A stretch of DNA of 64,000 nt from the NCBI RefSeq assembly GCF_000384215.1, contig NZ_KB913032.1, positions 583,021-647,020 on the forward strand. The letters run 5' to 3'. Each line of letters starts with the position of its first letter. Position 1 is the first letter of the stretch. A model generated the notes under the pieces. The model searched no databases. It had not been told where the DNA came from and saw only the letters and a list, made by a program, of their open reading frames with translations. The position numbers were made by a program, and so were the translations under genes. The DNA is from Amycolatopsis alba DSM 44262. GTDB lineage: Bacteria; Actinomycetota; Actinomycetes; Mycobacteriales; Pseudonocardiaceae. Shown here one piece after another: positions 27,048 to 36,138 of this stretch.

Positions 27048-28232
27048 CTACGGGGTCCAGCCCGCCGACTCCGCCCAGGCATCGGCGCGCGCGAAGGCCG
27101 CGTCGACCCAGACCTGCTTTTCGTCGGTGTAGCGCTCGACGGTCCCGTCGCCGGCATGCTTCGTGGCCATGGCGTTCTTGACCGCCGCGTAGGCGTCACG
27201 TTCGTCCGGGTTCTGCCGCAGCCACTCCGGGAACAGCAGCGCGAGCCGCCAGGCCGGTGTCTCCTGGGAACGGACGTGCAGGTTGACCGGACGGCGCGGG
27301 TCGCCACCGAAGTGGAACCGCTTCGGCCAGGTGCCCTCTTCGCCGTGGGCGTCGTCGAACCACTCGCCTTCCGCGCGGGGGAACCCGGCGTCGGACAGCA
27401 CGTCGGCCAGCTCGTCCGCCCTGTCCAGAGTGGACACGGTCAGCTGGAGGTCGAGGATGTCCTTGGCGGGCAGCCCCGGCACGGACGTCGAACCGATGTG
27501 GTCGACGCGCACGGCCTTTTCGCCCACCACCACGCGGATCCGGGCGAGCGCCCGCTCGGCCTGCGCCGGCCACGTCGGGTCGTACTGCGCGATCTTCGGC
27601 GACATCGGCGCTCGCGGCTTGCGGAGCCGCACGTTCGCTTCGAACGGGGTGAGCCTGTCCGCCCACAACGCGTCGACGTCGGCGAGCACGATGTCGGGCG
27701 CCCCGCTGTTGTCGAACCAGACGTCGGCCACCGCCCGGCGCTGATCGGTCGTCGCCTGCGCTTTGATCCTGGCGCGCGCGTCGGACTCGGCCATCCCCCG
27801 CGACTCGACCAGACGGCGCACCCGGATCTCTTCCGGCGCGTCGACCATGACGACGAGGTGGTACATCGGCGCGAGGCCGCCTTCGACCAGCAGCGGGATG
27901 TCGTGGACGACGATCGCGTCCGGCGCCGCGGCCGCCATCAGCTCGGCCGTCCGGGCGCCGACCTTCGGATGGACGATCGAGTTCAGCCGCTTGCGGGAGT
28001 CTTCGTCGGCGAACGCCTTCGCGGCGAGCGCGGCACGATCCAGCGAGCCGTCGGACGCGAGGATGTCTTCCCCGAACGCCTCGACGAGCCCGGCGAGACC
28101 CGGTGTCCCCGGCTCGACGACCTCCCTGGCGATCTTGTCGGAGTCGATGAGGACGGCGCCGTGCTCGGAAAGCCGGTTCGCCACCGTCGATTTTCCGGCG
28201 CCGATCCCGCCGGTCAGGCCCACACGCAGCAT
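27048..28232 (-). CDS. coaE: Dephospho-CoA kinase fused to a GrpB-like (UPF0157) domain
   Basis: 394 aa. Residues 1 to about 200 are CoaE, the last step of coenzyme A synthesis: P-loop GGIGAGKS (8-15), DSDKIARE and the lid-type segment RAEARIKAQ-like [14 protein letters not shown]. From about 210 a GrpB/UPF0157 nucleotidyltransferase-like domain follows ([36 protein letters not shown]). The fusion is known in actinobacteria including mycobacteria; the role of the GrpB part is not settled. Minus strand, downstream of rpsA with a small plus-strand gene between them. Confidence 0.95.
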   Translation of the reverse strand: MLRVGLTGGIGAGKSTVANRLSEHGAVLIDSDKIAREVVEPGTPGLAGLVEAFGEDILASDGSLDRAALAAKAFADEDSRKRLNSIVHPKVGARTAELMAAAAPDAIVVHDIPLLVEGGLAPMYHLVVMVDAPEEIRVRRLVESRGMAESDARARIKAQATTDQRRAVADVWFDNSGAPDIVLADVDALWADRLTPFEANVRLRKPRAPMSPKIAQYDPTWPAQAERALARIRVVVGEKAVRVDHIGSTSVPGLPAKDILDLQLTVSTLDRADELADVLSDAGFPRAEGEWFDDAHGEEGTWPKRFHFGGDPRRPVNLHVRSQETPAWRLALLFPEWLRQNPDERDAYAAVKNAMATKHAGDGTVERYTDEKQVWVDAAFARADAWAESAGWTP

Positions 28233-28429
28233 GACGATCAGCCTAGTGGCGCTCTGGGGGGTGACAGCGCAGGGTCACCGAATAGGCACATCCGGCACAG
28301 AAGGATGCAAAAGGCAAGATCATCGTGACGCGCGACTCAACCATTTCGAGTGACACGCCGGGCGGTTACGCGGTTTCGAGGGCTTGATTGCGTACCGTGC
28401 GCGGCGAAGGTAGCCCACACGGAGGAAAG

Positions 28430-28654
28430 ATGGCAGACAGCAAGCACACGGGAAGGCACCGGCTCGGATCGCCGGGGCTGGTGCACTGTGTCGTCCATCG
28501 CCCCGTGGCCGAGGCCCTCGCCGAGTACCGGCGCACCTGGCTGAGCGCGCTCCTGGTCCCCGCCAAGCACAGCTTCGCCGGACTCCGCCGCAAGGCCCGC
28601 GCCGCCGCACTCGAACGCATCTGGGTGCCCGCCGTCCGGCCCGCCACCTCCTGA
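28430..28654 (+). CDS. Small hypothetical protein
   Basis: 74 aa starting at ATG 28430 right after a perfect GGAGGAAAG Shine-Dalgarno sequence. Basic (many Arg/Lys/His), with a Trp-containing helix and segment EALAEYRRTWLSALLVPAKH. No recognised domain, signal peptide or membrane helix. It lies between the coaE start and rpsA end, transcribed opposite to both, so it needs its own promoter. The unusually strong ribosome-binding site is the best evidence that it is real. Confidence 0.55.
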   Translation: MADSKHTGRHRLGSPGLVHCVVHRPVAEALAEYRRTWLSALLVPAKHSFAGLRRKARAAALERIWVPAVRPATS

Positions 28655-28665
28655 CGCTCTTCCCG

Positions 28666-28676
28666 CCCCCCCCCCC
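28666..28676. repeat. Run of eleven cytosines
   Basis: An uninterrupted C11 tract 12 nt after the stop of the small ORF, in a 211-nt spacer. It is the longest homopolymer I noticed in the window. It could be polymorphic in length or a place for sequencing error. A small inverted repeat (GAGACG, CGTCTC) follows at about 28731-28747. Confidence 0.6.
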
Positions 28677-28797
28677 GCATTCAGAGGTCGGTCCGGGTGA
28701 CGGCGTCGAGTGCCTCGCGCGCCTCGCCTGAGACGCTCAACGTCTCGAACGTGGCGCTCGAGACATCATCCGCAGCCCCTGCCCCTCACTAAACGCG

Positions 28798-28838
28798 AAA
28801 AACAGCGGCCCCGGTCCGAGAAGGACCGGGGCCGCTGT
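28798..28838 (-). terminator. Rho-independent terminator of rpsA
   Basis: Perfect 16-bp stem: 28802-28817 pairs with 28823-28838 around loop GAGAA. On the minus strand it is followed by a run of T (complement of 28798-28802). It lies 28 nt past the rpsA stop. This is the one textbook terminator with a T-tract in the window. Confidence 0.9.
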
Positions 28839-28865
28839 CTGTCAGCTACTGGCTGAGCGCCTGGA

Positions 28866-30365
28866 TCACGCGCCGCCCGACAGCTTCTCGCGGAGAGCCG
28901 CGAGCTGCTCGTCGCTGGCAAGCGTGCCACCGCTCTTGGCCTCGGCCGGAGCGGAGGTGTAGCTCTGCTCGCCCGAGTCGCCGGAGGTGACACCGGTCGC
29001 GGCGTCGGCCGCGGCTTCGGCGTCGGCCTCGGCGGCCTTGACGACCTGCTTCATGTGAGCCTCGTAGCGGGTGTGAGCCTCGGCGTACTGACGCTCCCAC
29101 TCCTCACGCTGCTTGTCGAAGCCTTCCTGCCACTCCTGGGTGTCCGGGTCGAAGCCTTCGGGGTAGATGTAGTTGCCCTCGGCGTCGTACTCGGCGGCCA
29201 TGCCGTACTGAGTGGGGTCGAACTCGGTCTCCGGCGTGACGCCCTCGTTCGCCTGCTTCAGCGACAGCGAGATGCGACGACGCTCGAGGTCGATGTCGAT
29301 GACCTTGACCATCACGTCGCCGTTGACCTGGACGACCTGCTCCGGGATCTCCACGTGGCGCTCGGCCAGCTCGGAGATGTGCACCAGGCCCTCGATGCCC
29401 TCTTCGACGCGCACGAACGCACCGAACGGAACGAGCTTGGTGACCTTGCCCGGCACGATCTGGCCGATCGCGTGGGTGCGGGCGAACTGACGCCACGGGT
29501 CTTCCTGGGTCGCCTTCAGCGACAGCGAGACGCGCTCGCGGTCCATGTCGACGTCCAGAACCTCGACCGTGACCTCCTGGCCGACCTCGACGACCTCGGA
29601 CGGGTGGTCGATGTGCTTCCAGGACAGCTCGGAGACGTGCACCAGGCCGTCGACGCCACCCAGGTCCACGAAGGCACCGAAGTTGACGATGGACGACACG
29701 ACGCCCTTGCGGACCTGGCCCTTGGCGAGCGCGTTGAGGAACTCGCTGCGCACCTCGGACTGGGTCTGCTCCAGGTAGGCGCGGCGGGACAGGACCACGT
29801 TGTTGCGGTTCTTGTCCAGCTCGATGATCTTCGCCTCGAGCTCGCGGCCGACGTACGGCTGCAGGTCGCGCACGCGGCGCATCTCGACCAGCGACGCGGG
29901 CAGGAAGCCGCGCAGGCCGATGTCCAGGATGAGGCCGCCCTTGACGACCTCGATGACGGTGCCCTTGACGGGCTCGTCCTTCTCCTTGAGCTCCTCGATC
30001 GTGCCCCAGGCGCGCTCGTACTGCGCACGCTTCTTGGACAGGATCAGACGGCCTTCCTTGTCCTCCTTCTGGAGAACCAGGGCTTCGACCTCATCGCCGA
30101 CGGTGACAACCTCAGCCGGGTCGACATCGTGCTTGATGGAGAGCTCGCGCGAGGGGATGACACCCTCGGTCTTGTAGCCGATGTCGAGCAGGACCTCGTC
30201 ACGGTCGACCTTGACGATGGTTCCTTCAACGATGTCGCCGTCGTTGAAGTACTTGATCGTCTTGTCGATCGCTGCGAGGAAGTCTTCCTCCGACCCGATG
30301 TCGTTGATAGCGACTTGCTGAGGTCCGCTGGGGGCGGTCGGGGCGGTGGCGGTGTCGGTCGTCAT
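28866..30365 (-). CDS. rpsA: 30S ribosomal protein S1
   Basis: 499 aa, the usual actinobacterial size. Four S1 RNA-binding repeats are visible at about 40-350, for example GDIVEGTIVKVDRDEVLLDIG, VKGTVIEVVKGGLILDIG, KGVVSSIVNFGAFVDLGGVDG and VPGKVTKLVPFGAFVRVEEG, followed by a long acidic/Ala-rich tail. S1 helps mRNA bind the small subunit. Minus strand, with a candidate promoter about 200 nt upstream and a strong terminator downstream. In M. tuberculosis it lies directly between polA and coaE. Confidence 0.98.
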   Translation of the reverse strand: MTTDTATAPTAPSGPQQVAINDIGSEEDFLAAIDKTIKYFNDGDIVEGTIVKVDRDEVLLDIGYKTEGVIPSRELSIKHDVDPAEVVTVGDEVEALVLQKEDKEGRLILSKKRAQYERAWGTIEELKEKDEPVKGTVIEVVKGGLILDIGLRGFLPASLVEMRRVRDLQPYVGRELEAKIIELDKNRNNVVLSRRAYLEQTQSEVRSEFLNALAKGQVRKGVVSSIVNFGAFVDLGGVDGLVHVSELSWKHIDHPSEVVEVGQEVTVEVLDVDMDRERVSLSLKATQEDPWRQFARTHAIGQIVPGKVTKLVPFGAFVRVEEGIEGLVHISELAERHVEIPEQVVQVNGDVMVKVIDIDLERRRISLSLKQANEGVTPETEFDPTQYGMAAEYDAEGNYIYPEGFDPDTQEWQEGFDKQREEWERQYAEAHTRYEAHMKQVVKAAEADAEAAADAATGVTSGDSGEQSYTSAPAEAKSGGTLASDEQLAALREKLSGGA

Positions 30366-30669
30366 TAGGCGGGTTGCTCCGGTGGATGGGAAGTAGTGGG
30401 TTTGCGGTTAGGGCACCATGGGCTCTTCCGACATGAGGCGACCGCATAAGCAAACGTCCACAGGGAACGACCGCGAGCATCACCGCATCCGGTGCGCGAC
30501 CCCCTGACCCGGACGCTGAGCGAACCGGGGGAAAGAGTAGCGCGAACCCACTGCGCTAACAGATATCCTACGCGGCCCCCTGTACACGGCACAATCAGGG
30601 TGCCTCCCGCGATCACACCGGGCGGATAAGCTCTGTCACACAGCCCTGACCTGGGGAAAGGATATCGGT
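30366..30669. other. Divergent 304-nt intergenic region between rpsA and a methyltransferase gene
   Basis: Contains the long rpsA leader and presumably promoters for both directions. Besides the promoter-like pair listed separately I see no hairpin, RNA gene or attenuator that I can support. Confidence 0.4.
30565..30594 (-). promoter_or_regulatory. Candidate housekeeping promoter of rpsA
   Basis: On the minus strand TTGTGC (30594-30589) and TAGGAT (30570-30565) are separated by 18 nt, close to the sigma-70-type consensus used by actinobacterial HrdB/SigA. It would give an rpsA leader of about 190-200 nt. Read by eye only. Confidence 0.45.
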
Positions 30670-31533
30670 TTGAGTCAGCAGTCCACCACCGAGCAGGAGA
30701 CGGCGGCCGAAAGGCACGCGCAGGCCGAGGAGCGGCTCGGCACCGCGGGGGTCGCCTATCGGGCGGTCTCGGCACCGGAGGCGACGGCCGCCAACCTGGC
30801 GTGGTGGGACGCCGACGCCGACGACTACCAAGCGACCCACGGCGGCTTCCTCGGCGACGCGGACTTCGTCTGGTGCCCGGAGGGCGTCCGCGAGGCCGAC
30901 GTCGCACTTCTGGGTGAAGTCGGCGGCAAGCGGATCCTCGAAGTCGGCTGCGGGCAGGCGGCCTGCGCGCGCTGGCTCGCCGCGCAAGGCGCCGAAGCGG
31001 TGGCGACCGATCTGTCGGCGGGCATGCTGCGGCACGCTCGGGAGGGCAACGAGCGCACCGGCCCACCCGTCCCGCTCGTGCAGGCGACGGCGGAGACGCT
31101 CCCGTTCGCGGACGAGAGCTTCGACGCGGCGTGCTCGGCCTTCGGTGCTGTCCCGTTCGTGGCCTCGGTGGACGTCGTGTTCGCGGAGGTGCACCGGGTG
31201 CTCCGGCCGGGTGCCCGCTGGGTGTTCTCGGTGACCCATCCGATGCGCTGGATCTTCCCCGACGACCCAGGGCCGCAGGGCCTCACCGTCACCCAGCCGT
31301 ACTTCGACCGCACGCCTTACGTAGAGGTCGACGAAGAGGGCGTCGCGACCTACGTCGAGTACCACCGCACACTCGGCGACTACGTCCGCGCGCTCGCCGA
31401 CGCCGGTTTCGCGCTGACGGACCTCATCGAGCCCGCCTGGCCGGAGGGCCACTCCCGCACCTGGGGGCAGTGGAGCCCCTTGCGCGGCAAGCTCTTCCCC
31501 GGCACCGCGATCTTCTGCACCCAGCGGGGATGA
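30670..31533 (+). CDS. Class I SAM-dependent methyltransferase
   Basis: 287 aa from a TTG at 30670 with GAAAGGA upstream. Rossmann-fold motif I ILEVGCGQAACARWLAAQG, motif II area VATDLSAGMLRHAREG, motif IV-like SFDAACSAFGAVPFV and post-IV HRVLRPGARWVFSVTHPMRW. This resembles small-molecule methyltransferases of the UbiE/COQ5-like superfamily; substrate unknown. The stop overlaps the next gene's start (ATGA), forming an operon with an acetyltransferase. Confidence 0.9.
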   Translation: MSQQSTTEQETAAERHAQAEERLGTAGVAYRAVSAPEATAANLAWWDADADDYQATHGGFLGDADFVWCPEGVREADVALLGEVGGKRILEVGCGQAACARWLAAQGAEAVATDLSAGMLRHAREGNERTGPPVPLVQATAETLPFADESFDAACSAFGAVPFVASVDVVFAEVHRVLRPGARWVFSVTHPMRWIFPDDPGPQGLTVTQPYFDRTPYVEVDEEGVATYVEYHRTLGDYVRALADAGFALTDLIEPAWPEGHSRTWGQWSPLRGKLFPGTAIFCTQRG

Positions 31534-32432
31534 CCCCGGCGGCGCAGCGGCAACGGGCACGGTTCGCCGCGCTCGACCCGTTGCTTCCGGCGCCGCCCCC
31601 GCTCCCGCCCGGTGAGCCCGTCGAAGCGGGCGGCGCCACCGGGACGATCGCGCACGTGCGGTTCGCGGCGGGTTCCTGGCAACGGCTGTGGAGCCCGGCG
31701 CATCTGCAGATCCTGTCCGCGATCCTCCCGCCCGACGCCGGCGCGGGGATGAGCGCGCTGCTCTCGGCCTGGCGCGAGCGGATCGCGCTCGCCGACGCCG
31801 AACCCGATTCGTCGTGCACCCTCACCTGGCCCAGCCGTGACGTCGTGGTCGCGAGGGCCCTGCTCGACCATGGGCTCGCGCCGCAACTGGCGCTCGCCGT
31901 CCGCGCGCCGGCCAAGGGCGAGACCTGCTCCGTGCCCGGCGTGATCGTCCGGGAGTCCTCCAGCGGCGACCTGGAGGAGATCGTCGCCCTGCGTTTCGAA
32001 GAACTTCGCTACACCTCGTTCGTCGGTCACGGCGTCGTCCGGCCCGGAGCCGAGGCCTTGCTCGCCGAAGAGATCCGGCGCGGCCTCCAGTTCGGCGGCC
32101 GCGTCTGGGTCGCCGAAGAGGAAGGCGTCACGGTAGGGATGGTGACCAGCGGAAAACGCTCGCCGCTCCCCGGTGACGCGCTCGCCGGACGGCTGCCGCC
32201 CGGCGAGTGGGGCTATGTCGGCACCCTCGCGGTCACCGCGGCGGCGCGGGGGCGCGGGATCGGGCGCGCGCTGACCGCCGCCGCGCACGATGAGCTGTTC
32301 TCGCCGTCGCTGCGCGGTACCTTCGTCTCGTACAATCCGGCCAATCCGCTTTCCCCGGTCTTCTGGCACCGGCAGGGTTATCGTCCACTGTGGACGACGT
32401 GGGCGGCCAGCCCCGCCGCGGCCCTGCGGTAG
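31530..32432 (+). CDS. GNAT-family acetyltransferase (copy 1)
   Basis: 300 aa. C-terminal GNAT domain with acetyl-CoA loop in VTAAARGRGIGRALTAAAHDE and a terminal FWHRQGYRPLWTTW; the N-terminal half (WPSRDVVVARALLDHGLAPQ) looks like a degenerate second GNAT lobe. Overlaps the methyltransferase stop (ATGA). Substrate unknown. It is a tandem paralogue of the next gene, sharing the same layout and nearly identical last 25 residues. Confidence 0.88.
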   Translation: MTPAAQRQRARFAALDPLLPAPPPLPPGEPVEAGGATGTIAHVRFAAGSWQRLWSPAHLQILSAILPPDAGAGMSALLSAWRERIALADAEPDSSCTLTWPSRDVVVARALLDHGLAPQLALAVRAPAKGETCSVPGVIVRESSSGDLEEIVALRFEELRYTSFVGHGVVRPGAEALLAEEIRRGLQFGGRVWVAEEEGVTVGMVTSGKRSPLPGDALAGRLPPGEWGYVGTLAVTAAARGRGIGRALTAAAHDELFSPSLRGTFVSYNPANPLSPVFWHRQGYRPLWTTWAASPAAALR

Positions 32433-32464
32433 CGGTGACGGGCGCGGCCGACCCTGGGGACAGG

Positions 32465-33394
32465 ATGGAAATCGAGAAGACCTTGTTCGAAGCGCACCGC
32501 GCACGGTTCGCGACGATCGACAGGCTGCTGCCCGAAGCGGCCCCGCCCCCGGTCGTCGGTGAGCGTGTGGACGCCGCCACCGCGTCGGGCGTCCAGGTCA
32601 CCGGCGTGATCCAGCGCCAATTGCATGGTCCGGACGACGTACCCCTGCTCTGGGCGTCCGCCGACGTGCGCCAGCTGTTCCCGTTCGTCGGGAACACCGG
32701 CACCGAGGGGATGGACGTGCTGCTGCGCGCCTGGCGGACGTGGATGGATGCCGAATCACCCGGAGAGGATTCGTCCTGCGTGGTGAACTGGCCGAGCCGG
32801 GACGCCGAGGCGATCCGCGCCTTCCTCGACCACGGGCTGGTGCCGATGTCCGCGCTCGCCGTGCGCACCGGATGCCACCACGACGACAAGGCCGACGACG
32901 GCGTGGAGATCCGCCGGGCCCGGCAGGGCGACTTCGAAGACGTGCTCGCGATGGCCGTGTCGACCCACGACTACATCGGCCAGGTCGCCACCCGGCACCG
33001 CCCGAACGCCGCCGAACTGCTCGCCCCCGCGCTGGAACGGGCCCTCGACAAGGACGCCCCGCTGCTGTGGCTGGCCGAACGGCACGCCCGCGTCGCCGCG
33101 TTCGCGCACGCCGCCTGGATCACGTCGTCACCGGGGTCGGCCGAGGCCGAACTGCTCCCCCACGGCCGCTGGGGGTACGTCAACAACGTCGTCACCGTGC
33201 CGGACCTGCGCGGGAGCGGCCTCGGCCGGACCCTGATGTCGGTGGTGCACAAGGAGTTCTGCGCCGACGGCGCGGACGGCACGTACCTCTATTACAACCC
33301 GACCAACCCGCTCTCTTCGGTGTTCTGGCACCGGCAGGGTTATCGTCCACTATGGACGTCCTGGGAGGTCCACCCGGCTTCCGCCCTGCGTTAG
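32465..33394 (+). CDS. GNAT-family acetyltransferase (copy 2)
   Basis: 309 aa from the ATG at 32465. Same domain plan as copy 1: DSSCVVNWPSRDAEAIRAFLDHGL in the N-terminal half, acetyl-CoA loop VPDLRGSGLGRTLMSVVHKE, and the C-terminal FWHRQGYRPLWTSW. The DNA coding for that last motif is almost base-for-base identical to copy 1, unlike the rest, so a recent local gene-conversion event or strong constraint is possible. Starts 32 nt after copy 1. Confidence 0.88.
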   Translation: MEIEKTLFEAHRARFATIDRLLPEAAPPPVVGERVDAATASGVQVTGVIQRQLHGPDDVPLLWASADVRQLFPFVGNTGTEGMDVLLRAWRTWMDAESPGEDSSCVVNWPSRDAEAIRAFLDHGLVPMSALAVRTGCHHDDKADDGVEIRRARQGDFEDVLAMAVSTHDYIGQVATRHRPNAAELLAPALERALDKDAPLLWLAERHARVAAFAHAAWITSSPGSAEAELLPHGRWGYVNNVVTVPDLRGSGLGRTLMSVVHKEFCADGADGTYLYYNPTNPLSSVFWHRQGYRPLWTSWEVHPASALR

Positions 33395-33490
33395 CCGAAA
33401 TGCACAGTCAGCCGTCCGGTTTGCGGAGGTTTCGTCACTCTTGCGTGTGACGTGGGCCCCCCACGGTTGTGCACCTCCCAGGTCAGGGCT

Positions 33491-33522
33491 AACTTTTGAA
33501 CTGACCAGTCAGTTCAAAAGTT
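33491..33522. promoter_or_regulatory. Perfect 32-bp palindrome, probable TetR operator
   Basis: Arms AACTTTTGAACTGAC (33491-33505) and GTCAGTTCAAAAGTT (33508-33522) flank a 2-nt centre. It lies 28 nt before the start of the ABC-like/YhgE/TetR operon, which is where the last gene's TetR protein would be expected to bind. TTGAAC within the left arm could double as a -35 hexamer. Confidence 0.8.
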
Positions 33523-33550
33523 CCACGAGTCACCGACCTGGGAGTTCTTC

Positions 33551-34246
33551 GTGCGGGTTCAAGCCGACAGGGTGTCCGTGACCGGACCCCACGGCACGTT
33601 GCTGTCGCCTACTTCGCTCACCGTTTCGGGTGGTGAGCTGGCGATCGTGCACGGCGAGCCAGGAGTCGGCGTCACCGCCTTCGGGCTGGCGCTGGCGGGC
33701 AGACTGAAGCCGGCCACCGGGACGGTGACCGTCGAGGGCGGTGACCCGCGGAAGGTCGTGGCCGTCGTCGACTCCCCCGGCGTGAGCGAACCGGACGGCG
33801 CGCTGTCGCTGCAGGTCGTCGTCGGGGAGGAACTCGAACTGGCGAAACGCCCGGCGAACAAGGCCGCCGTCGCGAACTGGCTGGCCGAGCACGACGCCGC
33901 CGCCTTCGCCGGCACCCGCTTCGAGAACCTCGAAGCGGTGACGCGCACCCGGCTGCTCACCGCGCTCGCCGCGGGCCGCAAGGGCGTCGGCGTCCTCGTG
34001 CTCGACACCCCGGACAGGCACACCAGCGACGTCGACAGCTGGGCGCGGCTCGCCCGCGAATACGCCGAGCGCGGCCTCGCCGTCATCGTGCTGACCGCCA
34101 CCACCCCGGTTTCGGCCCTGCCGGAGAAGCCCGCGCTCTGCGGCGCCCTCGAACAGCCCGACCCCGTGCGCTGCGCGCCTCTCGAAGCAGAGGCCGAGCC
34201 GGACGAGACCGAAGAGATCGAAAAGACTTCAGGAGACCAGGAATGA
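33551..34246 (+). CDS. Degenerate ABC-type ATP-binding protein linked to YhgE/Pip
   Basis: 231 aa from GTG 33551 (GGGAG upstream). Overall order is that of an ABC ATPase: strand-rich start, P-loop position, RecA-like core, D-loop region. The key residues are altered, however. Walker A reads GEPGVGVT (35-42), with Val where the catalytic Lys should be; there is no LSGGQ signature, and Walker B reads LVLDTPD, lacking the catalytic Glu. The C-terminus is acidic. Its stop overlaps the YhgE start. It is probably a non-hydrolysing regulatory or structural partner of the membrane protein. Similar degenerate ATPases accompany YhgE/Pip in other actinobacteria (recollection, not checked). Confidence 0.75.
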   Translation: MRVQADRVSVTGPHGTLLSPTSLTVSGGELAIVHGEPGVGVTAFGLALAGRLKPATGTVTVEGGDPRKVVAVVDSPGVSEPDGALSLQVVVGEELELAKRPANKAAVANWLAEHDAAAFAGTRFENLEAVTRTRLLTALAAGRKGVGVLVLDTPDRHTSDVDSWARLAREYAERGLAVIVLTATTPVSALPEKPALCGALEQPDPVRCAPLEAEAEPDETEEIEKTSGDQE

Positions 34247-36138
34247 ACCCCGTCCGGATCGCCGCCAACGAGCTGCGCCGGCTGAGCAGCGGCACCCTGC
34301 CGAAGCTCGCCATGGTCGCGCTCGTCCTGGTGCCGCTGCTCTACGCGTCCTTCTACCTCTACGCGAACTACGACCCGTACTCGCGCCTGGACAAGCTGCC
34401 CGCCGCCGTCTTCACCTCCGACGCCGGCGCGAAGGACTCGGCGGGCGTGGAACGCAACGTCGGCCGCGAGGTCACCGACGAGCTGGTCAAGTCCGGCACC
34501 TTCCAGTGGCACCAGGTGTCGCAGGACGAGGCCCTCACGGGCGTCCGCAACGACAAGTACTCGTTCGCCATCGGCATCCCGCGCGACTTCTCCACCGCGC
34601 TGCTGTCTTCGGGCAACCTCCAGCCCCAGCAGGCGACGATCACGCTGACCACCAACGACGCCAACAACTATCTGTCCGGCACCATCGCGAAACAGGTGGC
34701 CGAACAGGTCCGCAAGACGATCGCGGAGAAGGTCGGCAGCGAGGCGGCGGACAAGTTCCTCGTCGGTTTCTCCACGATCTACGCCAAGATCCAGGAGGCC
34801 TCGACAGGCGCTTCACAGCTCGCGGACGGCGCGGGCAAGCTCAAGACCGGCCAGCAGCAACTGGCTGACGGCGCCAATCAGCTCGCCTCCGGCAGTTCCC
34901 AGCTCGCGACCGGGCTCGGCACGCTGAAATCCGGTACCGCCCAGCTCCCCGCCCAGACGCAGAAACTCGCGGACGGCGCCGGACAGGTCGCCGACGGAAA
35001 CCAGAAGGTCTCTGACGCGGCTTCGCTCGCCGCGACGGCGTCCGGCGACATCCAGGGCAAACTCGACGGCTACCGCACCCAGCTCGCGCAGGATCTGCGC
35101 GCCGCCGAGGTCCCCGAGGCGAAGGTGCAGGAGATCCTGAGCCGCCTCGACACCCTCCGGTCCCCGGTCGACCAGGCGAACACGAAGATCCAGGGCGCGA
35201 ACAGCCAGCTGATCCAGCTCGCGTCCGGCGCGCGGCAGGTGTCCGACGGCGCGCGTCAGCTGGCCTCGGCCACCCCGCAGCTCACCAGCGGGATCGCGCA
35301 GGCCGCGGACGCGTCGACACAGATCCGTGACGGCGCCGCGAAGCTGAACGACGGCGAGAAGTCCGCCGTCACCGGCACGACCGAGCTCGCCGATGGCGCG
35401 GTGAAACTGCGCGACGGGCTCGCCGCTGGGCTCAAGGAGATCCCGAATCCGGACGATCCCACCCGCGCGGCCACCGCCAACACCATCGCCGACCCGGTCG
35501 CGGTCAACTCCTCCGGCGTCGCCTCGGCCGGGACCTACGGCGCGGGCCTCGCCCCGTTCTTCATCTCCCTCGCCACCTGGATCGGCGCGTTCGTGCTGTT
35601 CCTGTTGCTGCGCCCGCTCTCGACCCGCGCGCTGACCGCCGGCGCGTCGCCGTTCAAGGTCGCGCTCGGCGGCTGGCTGTCCTCGGCGCTGCTGGGGATC
35701 GCGCAGGTGATCGTGCTGTTCGGCGCGGTGACCTGGCTGGTCGGCATCGACGTCGCGCATCCGCTCGGTGCAATCGGGTTCGCCATCCTGGTGTCGCTCA
35801 CCTTCACCGCAGTGGTGCACGCGCTCAACTCGTTCTTCGGCGCCGTCGGCAAGTTCCTCGGCCTGGTACTGCTGGTGCTTCAGCTGGTGAGCGCGGGCGG
35901 CACGTTCCCGTGGCAGACCATCCCGGACGCGCTGTACCCGCTGCACATCGTGCTGCCGATGGGTTACGCGATCGACGGGTTCCGGCACCTGCTCTACAGT
36001 GGCGCCTCGATGGAGATCCTCGGTGACATCGGTGTCCTGGTGGCGTATCTGGTAGGCGCGATCCTGGTTTCGACACTGGCGGCACGGAAACGGCGCACCT
36101 GGACGGTTTCCGCGCTGAAACCCGAGCTGGCGTTGTGA
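34243..36138 (+). CDS. YhgE/Pip-domain membrane protein
   Basis: 631 aa. One N-terminal transmembrane helix (about 16-36), a long extracytoplasmic region and a C-terminal block of about five helices of the ABC-2 permease type (from ATWIGAFVLFLLLRPLS to the end). The extracellular part contains heptad-like repeats of the form QLADGA, KLKTG, QLASGS, a hallmark of YhgE/Pip and ESX-like tube proteins. Related proteins serve as phage receptors or export components. Operon with the degenerate ABC-like gene (ATGA overlap) and TetR (GTGA overlap). Confidence 0.9.
   Translation: MNPVRIAANELRRLSSGTLPKLAMVALVLVPLLYASFYLYANYDPYSRLDKLPAAVFTSDAGAKDSAGVERNVGREVTDELVKSGTFQWHQVSQDEALTGVRNDKYSFAIGIPRDFSTALLSSGNLQPQQATITLTTNDANNYLSGTIAKQVAEQVRKTIAEKVGSEAADKFLVGFSTIYAKIQEASTGASQLADGAGKLKTGQQQLADGANQLASGSSQLATGLGTLKSGTAQLPAQTQKLADGAGQVADGNQKVSDAASLAATASGDIQGKLDGYRTQLAQDLRAAEVPEAKVQEILSRLDTLRSPVDQANTKIQGANSQLIQLASGARQVSDGARQLASATPQLTSGIAQAADASTQIRDGAAKLNDGEKSAVTGTTELADGAVKLRDGLAAGLKEIPNPDDPTRAATANTIADPVAVNSSGVASAGTYGAGLAPFFISLATWIGAFVLFLLLRPLSTRALTAGASPFKVALGGWLSSALLGIAQVIVLFGAVTWLVGIDVAHPLGAIGFAILVSLTFTAVVHALNSFFGAVGKFLGLVLLVLQLVSAGGTFPWQTIPDALYPLHIVLPMGYAIDGFRHLLYSGASMEILGDIGVLVAYLVGAILVSTLAARKRRTWTVSALKPELAL

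Noticed and set aside
33551..34246. Calling the YhgE-linked gene a normal ABC exporter ATPase
   Set aside because: Walker A Lys, signature motif and Walker B Glu are missing, so a transport ATPase function is not supported.
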